The notes: generated by a model from the letters alone, not told the origin. Positions 1-9,232 are shown, counted from the first letter of the stretch. The stretch is 64,000 nt of DNA from Pseudomonadota bacterium (GCA_023423995.1 JAFAEL010000225.1:4286-68285); one strand, 5' to 3'. Numbers and translations are program-made.

Positions 1-282
1 ATTTCGCCCATCTCCGTCTATCGCGCGCTCGAGTTCCTGATGGAGGCGGGCTTCATCCACAGGATCGCGGTGCGGAACACCTACCTGCCCTGCCACCACG
101 AGCACGGCTCGAACGAGACCACCGTGTTCCTGGTCTGCACCGTGTGCGGGAATGTCGACGAGCTGGCTTCGTCGGACGTGGCGCGGGACCTCGCAGGCAC
201 CGCCGCCCAGGTGGGCTTTCGCCCGGTGAGCCGGACGGTCGAGCTCGAGGGCGAATGCCAGACCTGCCGCGAGGTCTCGTAA
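1..282 (+). CDS. zur: Zur-type Fur-family zinc uptake regulator, C-terminal part (5' truncated by window)
   Basis: The reading frame is open from base 1 and ends at TAA 280-282, so only about 93 C-terminal residues are present. The first residues look like the end of the winged helix (SVYRALEFLMEAGFIHRI). Then come a metal-binding stretch, CHHEHG, and two CxxC pairs (CTVC and CQTC) typical of the structural zinc site of Fur proteins. The spacing CHxHG...FLVC..CG...GFR...EC..C follows E. coli Zur more closely than Fur or PerR. Known family role: a zinc-loaded dimer that represses znuABC and related zinc genes. The neighbouring gene is convergent, so the operon lies outside the window. The Zur assignment is family inference; Fur superfamily membership is firm. 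Confidence 0.82.
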   Translation: MSPISVYRALEFLMEAGFIHRIAVRNTYLPCHHEHGSNETTVFLVCTVCGNVDELASSDVARDLAGTAAQVGFRPVSRTVELEGECQTCREVS

Positions 283-290
283 CGCGAAAG

Positions 291-314
291 CCCGGCCCTC
301 TTGCGAGGACCGGG
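291..314. terminator. Hairpin between convergent zur and tyrosine-rich gene
   Basis: CCCGGCCCTC (291-300) and GAGGACCGGG (305-314) form a 10-bp stem with one mismatch and a TTGC loop, 8 bases after the zur stop. There is no long T run, so it is probably a weak or bidirectional terminator. Confidence 0.45.
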
Positions 315-343
315 CCGGAGGCAGGCCGTCGGGCCGACCCGCC

Positions 344-685
344 TTAGTAGGGGTCGTAGTAGTCGTAACCGGGGCCGTAATAGCCATACGCGCCGTAGGG
401 CCGGTCATAGTAGTAGTCGCGCCGCTGCTGGGCGGCGATCGCCCCACCGATGAGCGCGCCCGCGATCCCGACCGCGGCGGCAGCCCCAGCGGCGTTCCGG
501 CCGCGATGGCTGCGGTAATGCCCGTGCCGGCGGCCGCGGTGCTGGGTGTATTCCGCATTCGGAACCGCCGCCGCGAGCGCGTCCGCATTGGGCAGGGAGG
601 GGCTGCTGGCCTGCGCCCCCGGAGCCCCCGCCATGAGGGCTATGCCGAGTGTCGTCGCGGCCGCGACAGAAATGACCTTGTTCAT
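344..685 (-). CDS. Small secreted Tyr/Gly-rich protein of unknown function
   Basis: The protein has 113 residues. A Sec signal peptide (MNKVISVAAATTLGIALMAG, cleavage near AQA-SS) is followed by an Arg/His-rich stretch (HRGRRHGHYRSHRGR). A short hydrophobic glycine-zipper-like segment (AAVGIAGALIGGAIAA) comes next, then a Tyr-rich tail with repeated YGYYGPGYDYYDPY-like units. A GAGGA ribosome site sits about 8 nt before the ATG. Proteins of this layout are common in Hyphomicrobiales and presumably envelope-located; no enzymatic motif is present and I do not assign a function. Confidence 0.7.
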   Translation of the reverse strand: MNKVISVAAATTLGIALMAGAPGAQASSPSLPNADALAAAVPNAEYTQHRGRRHGHYRSHRGRNAAGAAAAVGIAGALIGGAIAAQQRRDYYYDRPYGAYGYYGPGYDYYDPY

Positions 686-999
686 GTCCGTGCGTCCTCA
701 GGAGTTCGATATTCGACGCGACAACTCCCCACGCACCCGAAAGGTTTCCCGAGTTACCGAGACGCACCGCAACAGCCAAGATTTCCGGCTGTTCACGCCT
801 CAACTAAGATCCACTGGAGTATTCAGCGCGCATAGCGGCGATACGCTTGCGCGACCCTTCTGGCGATGCGCCGTGACAACGCGCCGAGCCGCGCGATGAC
901 GGGCTCCTGCTGGGAAGATCTTCGCCGGCACACTTTGAGCTTGGCTGAGGCCGCGAGGCGTGCTTGGTTTCAGCTGTCACACAGATACACGCTCCCGAC
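686..999. other. Intergenic region between divergent genes, no gene recognised
   Basis: This stretch separates the minus-strand Tyr-rich gene from the M81 peptidase gene and should hold both promoters. On the minus strand a weak match TTGGCT - 17 nt - TAACTC lies about 60-90 bases before the Tyr-rich ATG. I see no RNA, repeat or convincing ORF; open frames here lack ribosome sites and family resemblance. Confidence 0.4.
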
Positions 1000-2508
1000 A
1001 TGCCCTATCGCGTCGCCTTTGGCGGCTTCCTGCACGAAACCAACACCTTTGCCCCCTCCAAGGCCGGTATGAGCGCGTTCGAACAGGGCGGCGGATGGCC
1101 CGTCCTGACGCGCGGAGACGGGGTCTTCGACGCGGTCCGCAACGTGAATGTCGGGGCCGCCGGGTTCATCGAGGAAGGCCGCAGGCGCGGCTGGACCCTG
1201 CTTCCTTCCCTATGGGCCTCGGCGAGCCCCTCCGCCCACGTCACGCGCGAGGCATTCGAGCGGATCACCGGTGACCTCGTCGAGCGCATCCGGGCCGAGT
1301 TGCCGGTCGATGCCGTCTATCTCGACCTGCACGGCGCCATGGTGACGGAGCATTTCGACGACGGCGAAGGCGAGATCCTGCGCCGGGTGCGCGCCGCGAT
1401 AGGCCCGGACGTGCCGCTCGTCGCGAGCCTCGACCTGCACGGCAACGTCACGGCGCTCATGGTGGACAGCGCGGACGCGCTGATCGCGTACCGCACCTAC
1501 CCGCATGTCGACATGGCGGAGACCGGACGGCGCTCGGGCGAGTACCTGGCGGGCATCATCGGCACGGAACGGCGGCACGCGAAGGCGTTCCGGCAGATCC
1601 CCTACCTGATCCCGATCGCCTGGCAGGCGACCGCCATGGAGCCCTGCCGGACCATCTATGGCCGGCTCGAGGCGCGCGAGGGCGAGGCTGTGCCGTCGCT
1701 GTCCTTCCTGCCCGGCTTCCCGGCGGCCGATTTCGCCGATTGCGGCCCCTCGGTCGTCGCCTACGGGGTGACGCAGGCGGATGCCGACGGGGCAGCGGAC
1801 GAGATCGCTGCCTTGGTGGCGGAGAGCGAGGAGGCGTTCCGCGGCCGCGTCTACACACCCGACGAGGGCGTCCGCGAGGCCATCCGCCTGGCCGAGACCG
1901 CCTCCCGCCCCGTCGTGATCTCCGACACCCAGGACAACCCGGGCGCGGGCGGCGATTCCGACACGATGGGCATGGCGCATGCCCTCGTCCGGAACGATGC
2001 GCCCCGTGCCGCCATGGGCCTGATCGTCGATCCCGCGGCCGCCGAGGCGGCGCATGAGGCGGGCGTCGGCGCTACGATCCGCCTCTCCCTCGGCGCGAAG
2101 TCCGGCATCCCGGGCGACCAGCCGCTGGAGGCGGATTTCGCCGTGGAGGCGCTGTCGGACGGCGATTTCGTCGCGACCGGCCCGTTCTTCGGCGCCACCC
2201 GGATGAGGCTCGGACGTTGCGCCTGCCTGCGGGTCGGCGACGTCCGTTTCGTGGTCGCCTCCCGCAAGGCGCAGATGGCCGACCAGGCCATGTACCGCCA
2301 GGTCGGGATCGAGCCGACGGAACAGGCCATCCTGGTGAACAAGAGCTCGGTCCATTTCCGGGCCGATTTCGAGCCCATTGCCGAGACGATCCTGGTCTGC
2401 GCCGCACCGGGACCCATGCCGGTAGACCCCGCCGCCTTCCCCTGGAAGCGGCTCCGGCCCGGCATCCGAACGTCGCCGAAGGGACCGGTCTTCAACCAAG
2501 GCGCCTGA
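1000..2508 (+). CDS. M81 family metallopeptidase (MlrC / microcystinase C-like)
   Basis: The protein has 502 residues from ATG 1000; an in-frame TTG at 964 would add 12. The family N-terminus (YRVAFGGFLHETNTFAP, residues 3-19) directly follows the chosen ATG. Conserved metal-site segments are LDLHGAM (108-114), DLHGNVT (145-151), YPHVDM (167-172) and the NPGAGGDSDTMG block in the second half. The M81 family includes MlrC, the zinc peptidase acting on linear microcystin and other small peptides, and many uncharacterised members beside peptide importers. It is the first gene of the cluster ending at 11771, 27 bases before an M20 gene. Likely role: cytoplasmic hydrolysis of imported small peptides; substrate unknown. 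Confidence 0.88.
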   Translation: MPYRVAFGGFLHETNTFAPSKAGMSAFEQGGGWPVLTRGDGVFDAVRNVNVGAAGFIEEGRRRGWTLLPSLWASASPSAHVTREAFERITGDLVERIRAELPVDAVYLDLHGAMVTEHFDDGEGEILRRVRAAIGPDVPLVASLDLHGNVTALMVDSADALIAYRTYPHVDMAETGRRSGEYLAGIIGTERRHAKAFRQIPYLIPIAWQATAMEPCRTIYGRLEAREGEAVPSLSFLPGFPAADFADCGPSVVAYGVTQADADGAADEIAALVAESEEAFRGRVYTPDEGVREAIRLAETASRPVVISDTQDNPGAGGDSDTMGMAHALVRNDAPRAAMGLIVDPAAAEAAHEAGVGATIRLSLGAKSGIPGDQPLEADFAVEALSDGDFVATGPFFGATRMRLGRCACLRVGDVRFVVASRKAQMADQAMYRQVGIEPTEQAILVNKSSVHFRADFEPIAETILVCAAPGPMPVDPAAFPWKRLRPGIRTSPKGPVFNQGA

Positions 2509-2535
2509 TCCTCAGCACAGGGACGGAGAAGCACC

Positions 2536-3696
2536 ATGGGCATCATGCCTGCGATCCAGGATTTCGCCGACGACCTCGTGGCCATCCGGCGCGACCTGCA
2601 TGCCCATCCTGAGATCGGCTTCGAGGAGGTCCGCACCTCCGACGTGGTCGCGGGCAAGCTCGCATCGTGGGGCATCGAGGTGCATCGCGGCATCGGCGGC
2701 ACGGGCGTCGTCGGAATCCTCCAGGGCGCACTCGGGCCGGGCCGCCGCATCGGCCTGCGCGCCGACATGGATGCCCTGCCGATCGAGGAGCTGACGAACC
2801 TTCCCTGGCGCTCGACCCGCCCCGGCACCATGCATGCCTGCGGGCATGACGGACACACGACCATGGTGCTCGGCGCGGCGCGCTACCTGGCCGAGAACCG
2901 CAACTTCAAGGGAACCGCGATTTTCGTCTTTCAGCCGGCCGAGGAGGGTCTCGGCGGCGCCCGGGCGATGCTCGCGGACAAGCTCTTCGAGCGCTTTCCC
3001 TGCGACGAGATCTATGGGCTCCACAACGCGCCTTATCTCGAGCCCGGGCAGGTCGCGGTCTGGCCCGGCGAGGCGATGGCGGCCGGCGACTTCTTCGACA
3101 TTCGCATCCGGGGAGCCGGCAGCCATGGCGCCATGCCGCAGGAATCCCGCGACCCCGTCGTGATCGCGGGCGCCCTGATCGGAGCCCTCCAGACGGTCGT
3201 GAGCCGCAACACCCATCCGCTCAAGGCGGCCGTGGTTTCCATCACGCAGGTCCATGCGGGCTCGGCCTACAACGTGGTGCCCGAGGAAGCCTCGCTCGCC
3301 GGGACGATCCGCACCTTCGCGCCCGAGGTCCGGGCGATGGTGCACGAGCGCATCCGGACCATCGCGCGAGGCCTTGCGGTCTCGTTCGGCGCGGAGATCG
3401 AGGTCGATATCCGCACCATCTTCAACACCCTCGTGAACCACGCCGAGCCGGCCGCCGCCTTCGCGGAAGCGGCGCGCGACATCGTCGGGGCCGAGAACGT
3501 CATCACGGAGCCCCGGCCCATGATGGGCTCGGAGGACTTCGCCGACATGCTGCACCAGGTGCCGGGCGCCTATTGCTGGGTCGGGCACAGCGGCACGGTC
3601 CCCCTGCACAACCCGTCCTTCGTGCTCGGCGAGGAGATCCTCCCGGTTGGAGCGAGCCTCCTCGCCCGCATCGTCGAGCGGCGGCTCGCCGCGTGA
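2536..3696 (+). CDS. M20 family metallohydrolase (hippurate hydrolase / N-acyl amino acid amidohydrolase-like)
   Basis: The protein has 386 residues. Dinuclear zinc motifs of the M20D branch are visible: HACGHDGHT (100-108), the EE pair in PAEEGLGG (136-137), and MGSEDF near the C terminus. The domain order is catalytic, dimerisation insert, catalytic. Relatives hydrolyse N-acyl or N-carbamoyl amino acids, aminobenzoyl-glutamate and hippurate. A GGAG ribosome site precedes the ATG. It lies in an apparent operon after the M81 gene and presumably processes a substrate or product of the same import system. The exact substrate cannot be told from sequence. Confidence 0.88.
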   Translation: MGIMPAIQDFADDLVAIRRDLHAHPEIGFEEVRTSDVVAGKLASWGIEVHRGIGGTGVVGILQGALGPGRRIGLRADMDALPIEELTNLPWRSTRPGTMHACGHDGHTTMVLGAARYLAENRNFKGTAIFVFQPAEEGLGGARAMLADKLFERFPCDEIYGLHNAPYLEPGQVAVWPGEAMAAGDFFDIRIRGAGSHGAMPQESRDPVVIAGALIGALQTVVSRNTHPLKAAVVSITQVHAGSAYNVVPEEASLAGTIRTFAPEVRAMVHERIRTIARGLAVSFGAEIEVDIRTIFNTLVNHAEPAAAFAEAARDIVGAENVITEPRPMMGSEDFADMLHQVPGAYCWVGHSGTVPLHNPSFVLGEEILPVGASLLARIVERRLAA

Positions 3697-3699
3697 CGG

Positions 3700-3806
3700 G
3701 CGGTGCAGTCCCGGGGCTCGCCAAGCGAGAACCCGAGATCCCCCGACGCCCGGAGCGAACCGTGGGTTCCGGGTTCCGGCTGTCGCCGGCCCCGGAATGA
3801 CGAACG
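3700..3806. repeat. Probable dispersed intergenic repeat element (remnant)
   Basis: The spacer between the two M20 genes carries an imperfect inverted arrangement: GGGCTCGCCAAGCGAGAACCC, then ACCGTGGGTTCCGGGTTCCGG followed by GCTGTCGCCGGCCCCGG and AATGACG. It shares the 13-mer GGTTCCGGGTTCC (3765-3777) with the spacer at 54522-54534. It looks like the short non-coding repeats scattered between genes in Hyphomicrobiales; family naming would need a genome search. Confidence 0.4.
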
Positions 3807-3815
3807 AGCGATGAG

Positions 3816-4952
3816 ATGATGAATCCCGCCCCCCTGCCCTTCGACACCGATTCCATGCTCGCCGGCCTCAGGCGCTGGGTGGAGACCGAGAGCCCGACCT
3901 TCGACGTTCCGGCCGTGAACCGGATCATGGACGTCGCCGCCGCAGACCTCGCGGCAGCGGGCGCCAGCGTAGAGCGCATCCCGGGCCCTCCGGGCCTCGG
4001 CGATTGCGTCCGCGCCGACTTCCCGCACGCGCGGCGCGGCGAGCCCGGCATCCTGCTGATGTCGCATCTGGACACGGTCCACCCGGTCGGCACCCTCGCC
4101 AAGCTGCCGTTCCGGCGCGAGGGCGGACGCTGCTACGGGCCCGGCATCCTCGACATGAAGGGCGGCGCCTACGCGTCCCTGGAGGCGGTGGTGCAACTCG
4201 CCCGCGCCGGGATCGAGACGCCGCTGCCGGTGTCGGTGCTGCTCACGAGCGACGAGGAGATCGGCAGCCCCGGCACGCGCGATCTCATCATGAGCGAGGC
4301 CAGAAAGCACCGCTACGTGCTGGTGCCGGAGCCCGGAAAGCCGGGGAACGGAGTCGTCACGGGCCGCTACGCGATCGCGCGGTTCAACCTGGAGGCTGAG
4401 GGCCGGCCCAGCCATGCCGGCGCCGCGCTCAAGGACGGCCGCTCGGCGATCAACGCCATGGCGCGCCAGCTTCTCGCGATCGAGGAGATGACGGACGAGG
4501 ATTGCACCTTCTCGGTCGGCGTCATCGAGGGTGGTCGCTGGGTCAATTGCGTCCCGACGACCTGCCGGGCGGAGGCGCTCTCGATGGCGAAGCGCCAGGC
4601 CGATCTCGACCGGGGCGTCGAGCGCATGCTGGCGCTGTCGGTCCGCAATCCGGACGGAACGCGGTTCACGGTCACGCGCGGCGTGACCCGGCCCGTCTGG
4701 GAGCCGGACGCGGGCACGATGGCGGTCTACGAGGTGGCGAAGGGCGTCGCGGCCGATCTCGGCTTTGACCTCCCGCACGGCTCCTCCGGCGGCGGTTCGG
4801 ATGCCAACTTCACCGGCGCGGCCGGGATCCCGTCGCTCGACGGGCTCGGCCTTCTCGGCGCCGGCTACCACACGCTCGAAGAGCATATCGAGGTGGAGAG
4901 CCTGCCTCAACGCGGACGGCTGATCGCCGGCCTCCTGCACCGGCTTTCATGA
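3816..4952 (+). CDS. M20 family peptidase (carboxypeptidase G2 / ArgE-DapE-like)
   Basis: The protein has 378 residues (MM start; the second Met is equally possible). It carries the glutamate carboxypeptidase-type M20 motifs: SHLDTVHP with H84 and D86, bridging D113 in GPGILDMKGG, and SDEEIGS with EE at 147-148. The C-terminal metal His is likely in GYHTLEEHIE. This differs from the preceding M20D protein, so the two are not a simple tandem duplication. Known members release C-terminal Glu or similar residues from peptides and folates. The stop codon overlaps the amidase start (ATGA), showing translational coupling. Confidence 0.87.
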   Translation: MMNPAPLPFDTDSMLAGLRRWVETESPTFDVPAVNRIMDVAAADLAAAGASVERIPGPPGLGDCVRADFPHARRGEPGILLMSHLDTVHPVGTLAKLPFRREGGRCYGPGILDMKGGAYASLEAVVQLARAGIETPLPVSVLLTSDEEIGSPGTRDLIMSEARKHRYVLVPEPGKPGNGVVTGRYAIARFNLEAEGRPSHAGAALKDGRSAINAMARQLLAIEEMTDEDCTFSVGVIEGGRWVNCVPTTCRAEALSMAKRQADLDRGVERMLALSVRNPDGTRFTVTRGVTRPVWEPDAGTMAVYEVAKGVAADLGFDLPHGSSGGGSDANFTGAAGIPSLDGLGLLGAGYHTLEEHIEVESLPQRGRLIAGLLHRLS

Positions 4953-6421
4953 TGCGATACCCCGCTTTCGGCCGCGACGGCCGCCTCGTTCCGCCTGCCG
5001 GTCTCGACGCGCCGGAGCTCCTCCGGCAGGACGGCGTCACCCTGCAACGCCGGCTGCGGGCTGGCGAGATCTCGTCGGTCGAGCTCGCGAGCGCCTGCCT
5101 CGACCGCATCGAGGCCGTGAACCCGACCTACAATGCCGTCGTTTCGCTGCGGCCTCGCGAGGAGATCCTGGCCGAAGCGCGGGCAGCGGACGAAGCGCGG
5201 GCCGAGGGCCGCGATCTCGGCGCGCTGCACGGCCTGCCGATCGCCATCAAGGACCTGGCCGCAACGGCCGGGCTGACCACCACCTGGGGCTCCCCCCTCT
5301 TCGCCGACCATGTCCCGGCAGAGGACGACCTGCACGTTGCCCGGCTCCGGCGGGCCGGTGCGATCATCGTGGGCAAGACGAACGTGCCGGAATACGGGCT
5401 CGGTTCGCACACCTACAATCCGGTCTTCGGCGTCACCCGAAACGCGTACCGGCCCGATCTCAGCGCCGGCGGCTCCAGCGGCGGCGCGGCCGTCGCGCTC
5501 GCGCTCGGCATGCTGCCGATCGCGGACGGCTCCGATTTCGGCGGCTCGCTGCGAAATCCGGGCGCCTGGAACAACGTCTTCGGGCTGAGACCCTCGCAGG
5601 GCCGCGTGCCGACGGTGCCTGCACAGGACCCGTTCTACACCCAGCTTTCGACCAACGGGCCGATGGGCAAGTCGGTGGCGGACGTCGCCGCGATGCTCAC
5701 CGTGATGTCCGGCTACGACCCGCGCGCGCCGCTCTCACTCGAAACCGAGGCCGAGCCGTTCGAGGCGAACCTCGTTCCCGCCTCCTCCCCCCGCATCGCC
5801 TGGCTCGCCGATCTCGACGGGCGCATTCCCTTCGAGGGCGGCATCCTGGACCTCTGCGCGACGGCGCTCCGGGAACTGGAGCCGGCCGGCTGGCAGGTGG
5901 AAGATGTCTCGATCCCATTTCCCTGGGCCGAGCTGTGGCGCTCCTTCGTGGTGCTGCGCCAATGGGCGATGAGCAACCGCTACGGTCCGGATTACACGGA
6001 TCCGGCGCGCCGCGCCCACCTGAAGCCTGAGATCATCTGGGAGGTCGAGGGGGGCAACCGCCTCAGCGCCGAGGACATCGCGAGCGCCGCGAAGGTGCGG
6101 GCGACGTTCTACCAGGTCGCCGTGAAGCTGTTCGAGCGCTTCGACGCGCTCGCGCTGCCCACCGCGCAGGTCTTCCCGTTCCCGATCGAATGGCACTGGC
6201 CGCGGGAGGTCGCGGGCGTCGAGATGGACAGCTACCACCGCTGGATGGAGGTGGTGGTCATCGGCACGCTCACGGGGTGCCCCGTCCTGAACGTGCCCGT
6301 CGGGTTCGACGAGAGCGGGCGCCCCATGGGGATGCAGCTGATCGGACGGCCCCGGGCAGACAGGGCGCTGCTCGCGATCGGGGCTGCCTATGAGCGGGAC
6401 GCCGCGCGCCTGCCCGATTGA
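4949..6421 (+). CDS. Amidase signature family enzyme
   Basis: The protein has 490 residues. The Ser-cisSer-Lys triad is intact: K101 in PIAIKDLAAT, S176 in SAGGSSGGAA, and nucleophile S200 in DGSDFGGSLR. Family members hydrolyse aliphatic or aromatic amides, peptide amides or allophanate. GatA is unlikely because gatB/gatC are absent and the context is catabolic. The start overlaps the M20 stop by 4 bases. With the M81 and M20 enzymes and the downstream importer it completes a set of four C-N hydrolases, probably acting in sequence on one class of imported amide or peptide. Confidence 0.88.
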   Translation: MMRYPAFGRDGRLVPPAGLDAPELLRQDGVTLQRRLRAGEISSVELASACLDRIEAVNPTYNAVVSLRPREEILAEARAADEARAEGRDLGALHGLPIAIKDLAATAGLTTTWGSPLFADHVPAEDDLHVARLRRAGAIIVGKTNVPEYGLGSHTYNPVFGVTRNAYRPDLSAGGSSGGAAVALALGMLPIADGSDFGGSLRNPGAWNNVFGLRPSQGRVPTVPAQDPFYTQLSTNGPMGKSVADVAAMLTVMSGYDPRAPLSLETEAEPFEANLVPASSPRIAWLADLDGRIPFEGGILDLCATALRELEPAGWQVEDVSIPFPWAELWRSFVVLRQWAMSNRYGPDYTDPARRAHLKPEIIWEVEGGNRLSAEDIASAAKVRATFYQVAVKLFERFDALALPTAQVFPFPIEWHWPREVAGVEMDSYHRWMEVVVIGTLTGCPVLNVPVGFDESGRPMGMQLIGRPRADRALLAIGAAYERDAARLPD

Positions 6422-6488
6422 CACGGCCCGGCACGGAGCGTGCATTCTAAGATCAACAAAGCGCGAGGGGCGCAAAGCGGAGGTGGGA

Positions 6489-8069
6489 ATGTCTTTCAGT
6501 TGGAGAATGGCCGCGATTGCCGGCGCGGCACTCGCAGCCTCCTCGGCCGCACAGGCCCAGACGACGCTCAAGGCCGTCATGCACTCCGACGTGAAGATCC
6601 TGGATCCGATCTGGACCACGGCCTACATCGTCCGGAACCACGGCTACATGATCTACGACACGCTCTTCGCGCTCGACGAGAAGGGCGAGGTGAAGCCGCA
6701 GATGGTCGACACCTACACGGAGTCGCCGGACAAGCTCACCTACACGTTCAAGCTCCGCGACGGCCTCCTCTGGCATGACGACAAGCCCGTCACGGCCGAG
6801 GATTGCGTCGCCTCGATCAAGCGCTGGGCCGCGAAGGATCCGCTCGGCCAGAAGGTGATGAGCTTCGTCGACACGATGACGGTCGACGACCAGGACAAAA
6901 ACAAGTTCACCATCAAGCTGAAGTCGCAGACCGGCCTGCTCCTGTTCGCTCTCGGCAAGCCGTCCTCGAACGTGCCCTTCATGATGCCGAAGCGGGTAGC
7001 CGAAACGGACCCGAACACGCAGATCTCGGACTTCACCGGCTCCGGTCCGTTCAAGCTCAAGCAGGACGAATGGAAGCCGGGCGACAAGATCGTCTATGTG
7101 AAATTCGACAAGTACAAGCCGCGCTCCGAGCCGGCCTCTGGGCTGGCCGGCGGCAAGGTCGTGAAGCTCGACAGGGTCGAATGGCTCGCCATCCCCGATC
7201 ACCAGCAGGCTGCGAACGCGCTCCTCGCGGGCGAGATCGACTATTACGAGCAGCCGCCGCACGACCTGATCCCACTCCTCAAGAGCGATAATTCGATCAA
7301 GCTGGTCGACTACAATCCGCTCGGCCTCCAATACACGCTCCGGCCGAACCACCTGCTCAAGCCCTTCGATAACCCGAAGGTCCGGCAGGCGATGTTCTAT
7401 GCGTTCAACCAGAAGGACTTCCTGGACGCGACGATCGGAAACCCGGATTACTACAAGGTCTGCAAGGCCCTGTTCGTCTGCGGTACGCCCCTTGCCACCG
7501 ACAAGGGCATGGAGGGCCTGCTCGAGTCGAACTTCAAGAAATCGCAGGAGCTCCTGAAGGAAGCCGGCTACGACGGTACGCCGATCGTGCTCCTGCACTC
7601 GACCGACCTGCAGGTGCTGACGAACTTGGCGCCCGTCGCCAAGCAGCTCCTCGAGAAGGGCGGCTTCAAGGTCGACATGCAGTCCTCGGATTGGCAGACG
7701 GTCGTCTCCCGCCGCGCCCGCAAGGAGCCCGTCGACAAGGGCGGCTGGAACCTGATGCTCACCTCCTGGGTCTCGGCCGATATCCTGAACCCGGTGATGA
7801 CCGGCTTCGTGAACGCGAGCTGCGACAAGGCCTCCTTTGGCTGGCCCTGCGATGCCGAGATGGAGAAGCTCCGGGACGACTTCGCCCGGGAGACGGACCC
7901 CGCCAAGCAAAAGGAGATCGTCGAGAAGGTGCAGCAGCGCCAGCGCGAGGTCGTGACGCACATCCACCTCGGCCAGTACTACGTTCCGATCGGCACCACG
8001 GGCGAGGTGTCCGGCATCCTCACGGCCGCTGCGCCCGTCTTCTGGAACATCGAGAAGAAGAAGAAATAG
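6489..8069 (+). CDS. ABC transporter substrate-binding protein, family 5 (DppA/OppA-like)
   Basis: The protein has 526 residues. The start is the ATG at 6489, preceded by a strong GGAGGTGGG site and beginning a Sec signal peptide (cleavage near AQA-QTTLK). The frame is open upstream to 6390, but those 33 codons look non-coding. The mature protein shows family-5 features: the region after KILDPIWTT, YTFKLRDGLLWHD and the PNHLLKPFDNPKVRQAM block. It would capture a peptide or related solute in the periplasm for the permeases at 8291-10158. The run of five hydrolase and transport genes ahead of the spacer suggests co-transcription. Confidence 0.92.
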   Translation: MSFSWRMAAIAGAALAASSAAQAQTTLKAVMHSDVKILDPIWTTAYIVRNHGYMIYDTLFALDEKGEVKPQMVDTYTESPDKLTYTFKLRDGLLWHDDKPVTAEDCVASIKRWAAKDPLGQKVMSFVDTMTVDDQDKNKFTIKLKSQTGLLLFALGKPSSNVPFMMPKRVAETDPNTQISDFTGSGPFKLKQDEWKPGDKIVYVKFDKYKPRSEPASGLAGGKVVKLDRVEWLAIPDHQQAANALLAGEIDYYEQPPHDLIPLLKSDNSIKLVDYNPLGLQYTLRPNHLLKPFDNPKVRQAMFYAFNQKDFLDATIGNPDYYKVCKALFVCGTPLATDKGMEGLLESNFKKSQELLKEAGYDGTPIVLLHSTDLQVLTNLAPVAKQLLEKGGFKVDMQSSDWQTVVSRRARKEPVDKGGWNLMLTSWVSADILNPVMTGFVNASCDKASFGWPCDAEMEKLRDDFARETDPAKQKEIVEKVQQRQREVVTHIHLGQYYVPIGTTGEVSGILTAAAPVFWNIEKKKK

Positions 8070-8083
8070 CGCCTTGCTGGCGC

Positions 8084-8284
8084 GACCCGTCCCTGCGCAC
8101 CTTCTCCCTCGCGGGAGAGGGTGCGACGCGGATGCCGTCGCCATGCCATCCTCGTCTGCCCGTCTCGGGCCGGGACGGGTGCCGGGCGCAACTCGGGTGA
8201 GGGGCGCCTTGCCCCCACCGAGGAGCTCTTCATTCGGTCGCGCCGGCGCGCGGCCCCACTTCTCTCGCGAAGGGAGAAGCAGGA
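8084..8284. repeat. Palindrome-rich spacer, probable dispersed repeat remnant
   Basis: The 221-base gap between the binding-protein gene and the first permease contains CTTCTCCCTCGCGGGAGAGGGTGCG near its start and CTTCTCTCGCGAAGGGAGAAG at its end, each able to fold. Between them is CGGGTGAGGGGCGCCTTGCCCCC. This fits intergenic repeat units seen widely in Hyphomicrobiales. A hairpin here could also protect the upstream mRNA and favour high binding-protein expression relative to the permeases. Confidence 0.4.
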
Positions 8285-8290
8285 TCTGAG

Positions 8291-9232
8291 ATGATTGGCT
8301 ACATTCTCCGCCGTCTTCTTTCGACGATCCCTGTCCTGCTGATCGTGGCGGTGCTCGTCTTCCTGATGCTGCGCCTGACGCCGGGCGACCCGGCCGCCGT
8401 GATCGCGGGCGACAACGCCACCTCCGAGCAGATCGCGATGATCCGCTCCCGGCTCGGGCTCGATCAGCCGATCCTGACGCAATTCGCCATCTGGGGCGGC
8501 AACCTGCTGAGCGGCAATTTCGGGGAATCGTTCTTCTTCAAGAAATCTGTCGCCGAACTGATCATGGGTCGGATCGAGCCGACGGTCTCGCTCGCCCTCA
8601 CCACGATCGTTCTGGCCGTGCTGATCGCCGTGCCTCTCGGCGTGCTCGCCGCTTACAAGCACGGCTCCTGGATAGACCGGGTCGTCATGGGCTTCTCGGT
8701 GCTGGGCTTCTCGGTTCCGGTCTTCGTCATCGGCTATGCGCTGATCTACGTCTTCGCCATCAAGCTGAACCTCTTGCCCATCCAGGGCTACCAGCCGATC
8801 GGCAACGGATTCTGGGGCTTCCTGCAGCGGCTCATCCTGCCCTCGGTGACGCTGTCGGTGATCTATGTCGCGCTCATCGCCCGCATGACGCGGGCGAGCG
8901 TGCTCGAGGTCCTGGGCGAGGACTACATCCGCACGGCGCGCGCCAAGGGCCAGGTCGAGCGCAAGATCCTCTTCCGGCACGCGCTCAAGAACGCGGCCGT
9001 CCCGATCGTCACCGTGATCGGCATCGGGGTCGCGCTCCTGATCGGCGGCGTGGTCGTGACGGAGAGCGTCTTCTCCATCCCGGGGCTCGGGCGTCTCACC
9101 GTGGACGCCGTGCTGGCCCGCGACTACCCGACCATCCAGGCCGTGATCCTGCTCTTCTCGCTCGTCTACATAGTCATCAATCTCTGCGTGGACCTCGTCT
9201 ACACGCTGTTCGATCCGAGGATCCGCTATTGA
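8291..9232 (+). CDS. ABC transporter permease, DppB/OppB type
   Basis: The protein has 313 residues and about six membrane segments. The N-terminal helix MIGYILRRLLSTIPVLLIVA and the RLTPGDPAA motif are typical of the DppB side. The EAA loop (EVLGEDYIRTARAKGQ) contacts the ATPase. It pairs with the next gene, whose TTG start overlaps this stop (TTGA). The protein forms half of the inner-membrane channel for solute delivered by the 6489-8069 binding protein. Confidence 0.93.
   Translation: MIGYILRRLLSTIPVLLIVAVLVFLMLRLTPGDPAAVIAGDNATSEQIAMIRSRLGLDQPILTQFAIWGGNLLSGNFGESFFFKKSVAELIMGRIEPTVSLALTTIVLAVLIAVPLGVLAAYKHGSWIDRVVMGFSVLGFSVPVFVIGYALIYVFAIKLNLLPIQGYQPIGNGFWGFLQRLILPSVTLSVIYVALIARMTRASVLEVLGEDYIRTARAKGQVERKILFRHALKNAAVPIVTVIGIGVALLIGGVVVTESVFSIPGLGRLTVDAVLARDYPTIQAVILLFSLVYIVINLCVDLVYTLFDPRIRY

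Noticed and set aside
6453-8144. 563-residue open frame on the minus strand
   Set aside because: It is antisense to the substrate-binding protein gene and carries no recognisable domain.
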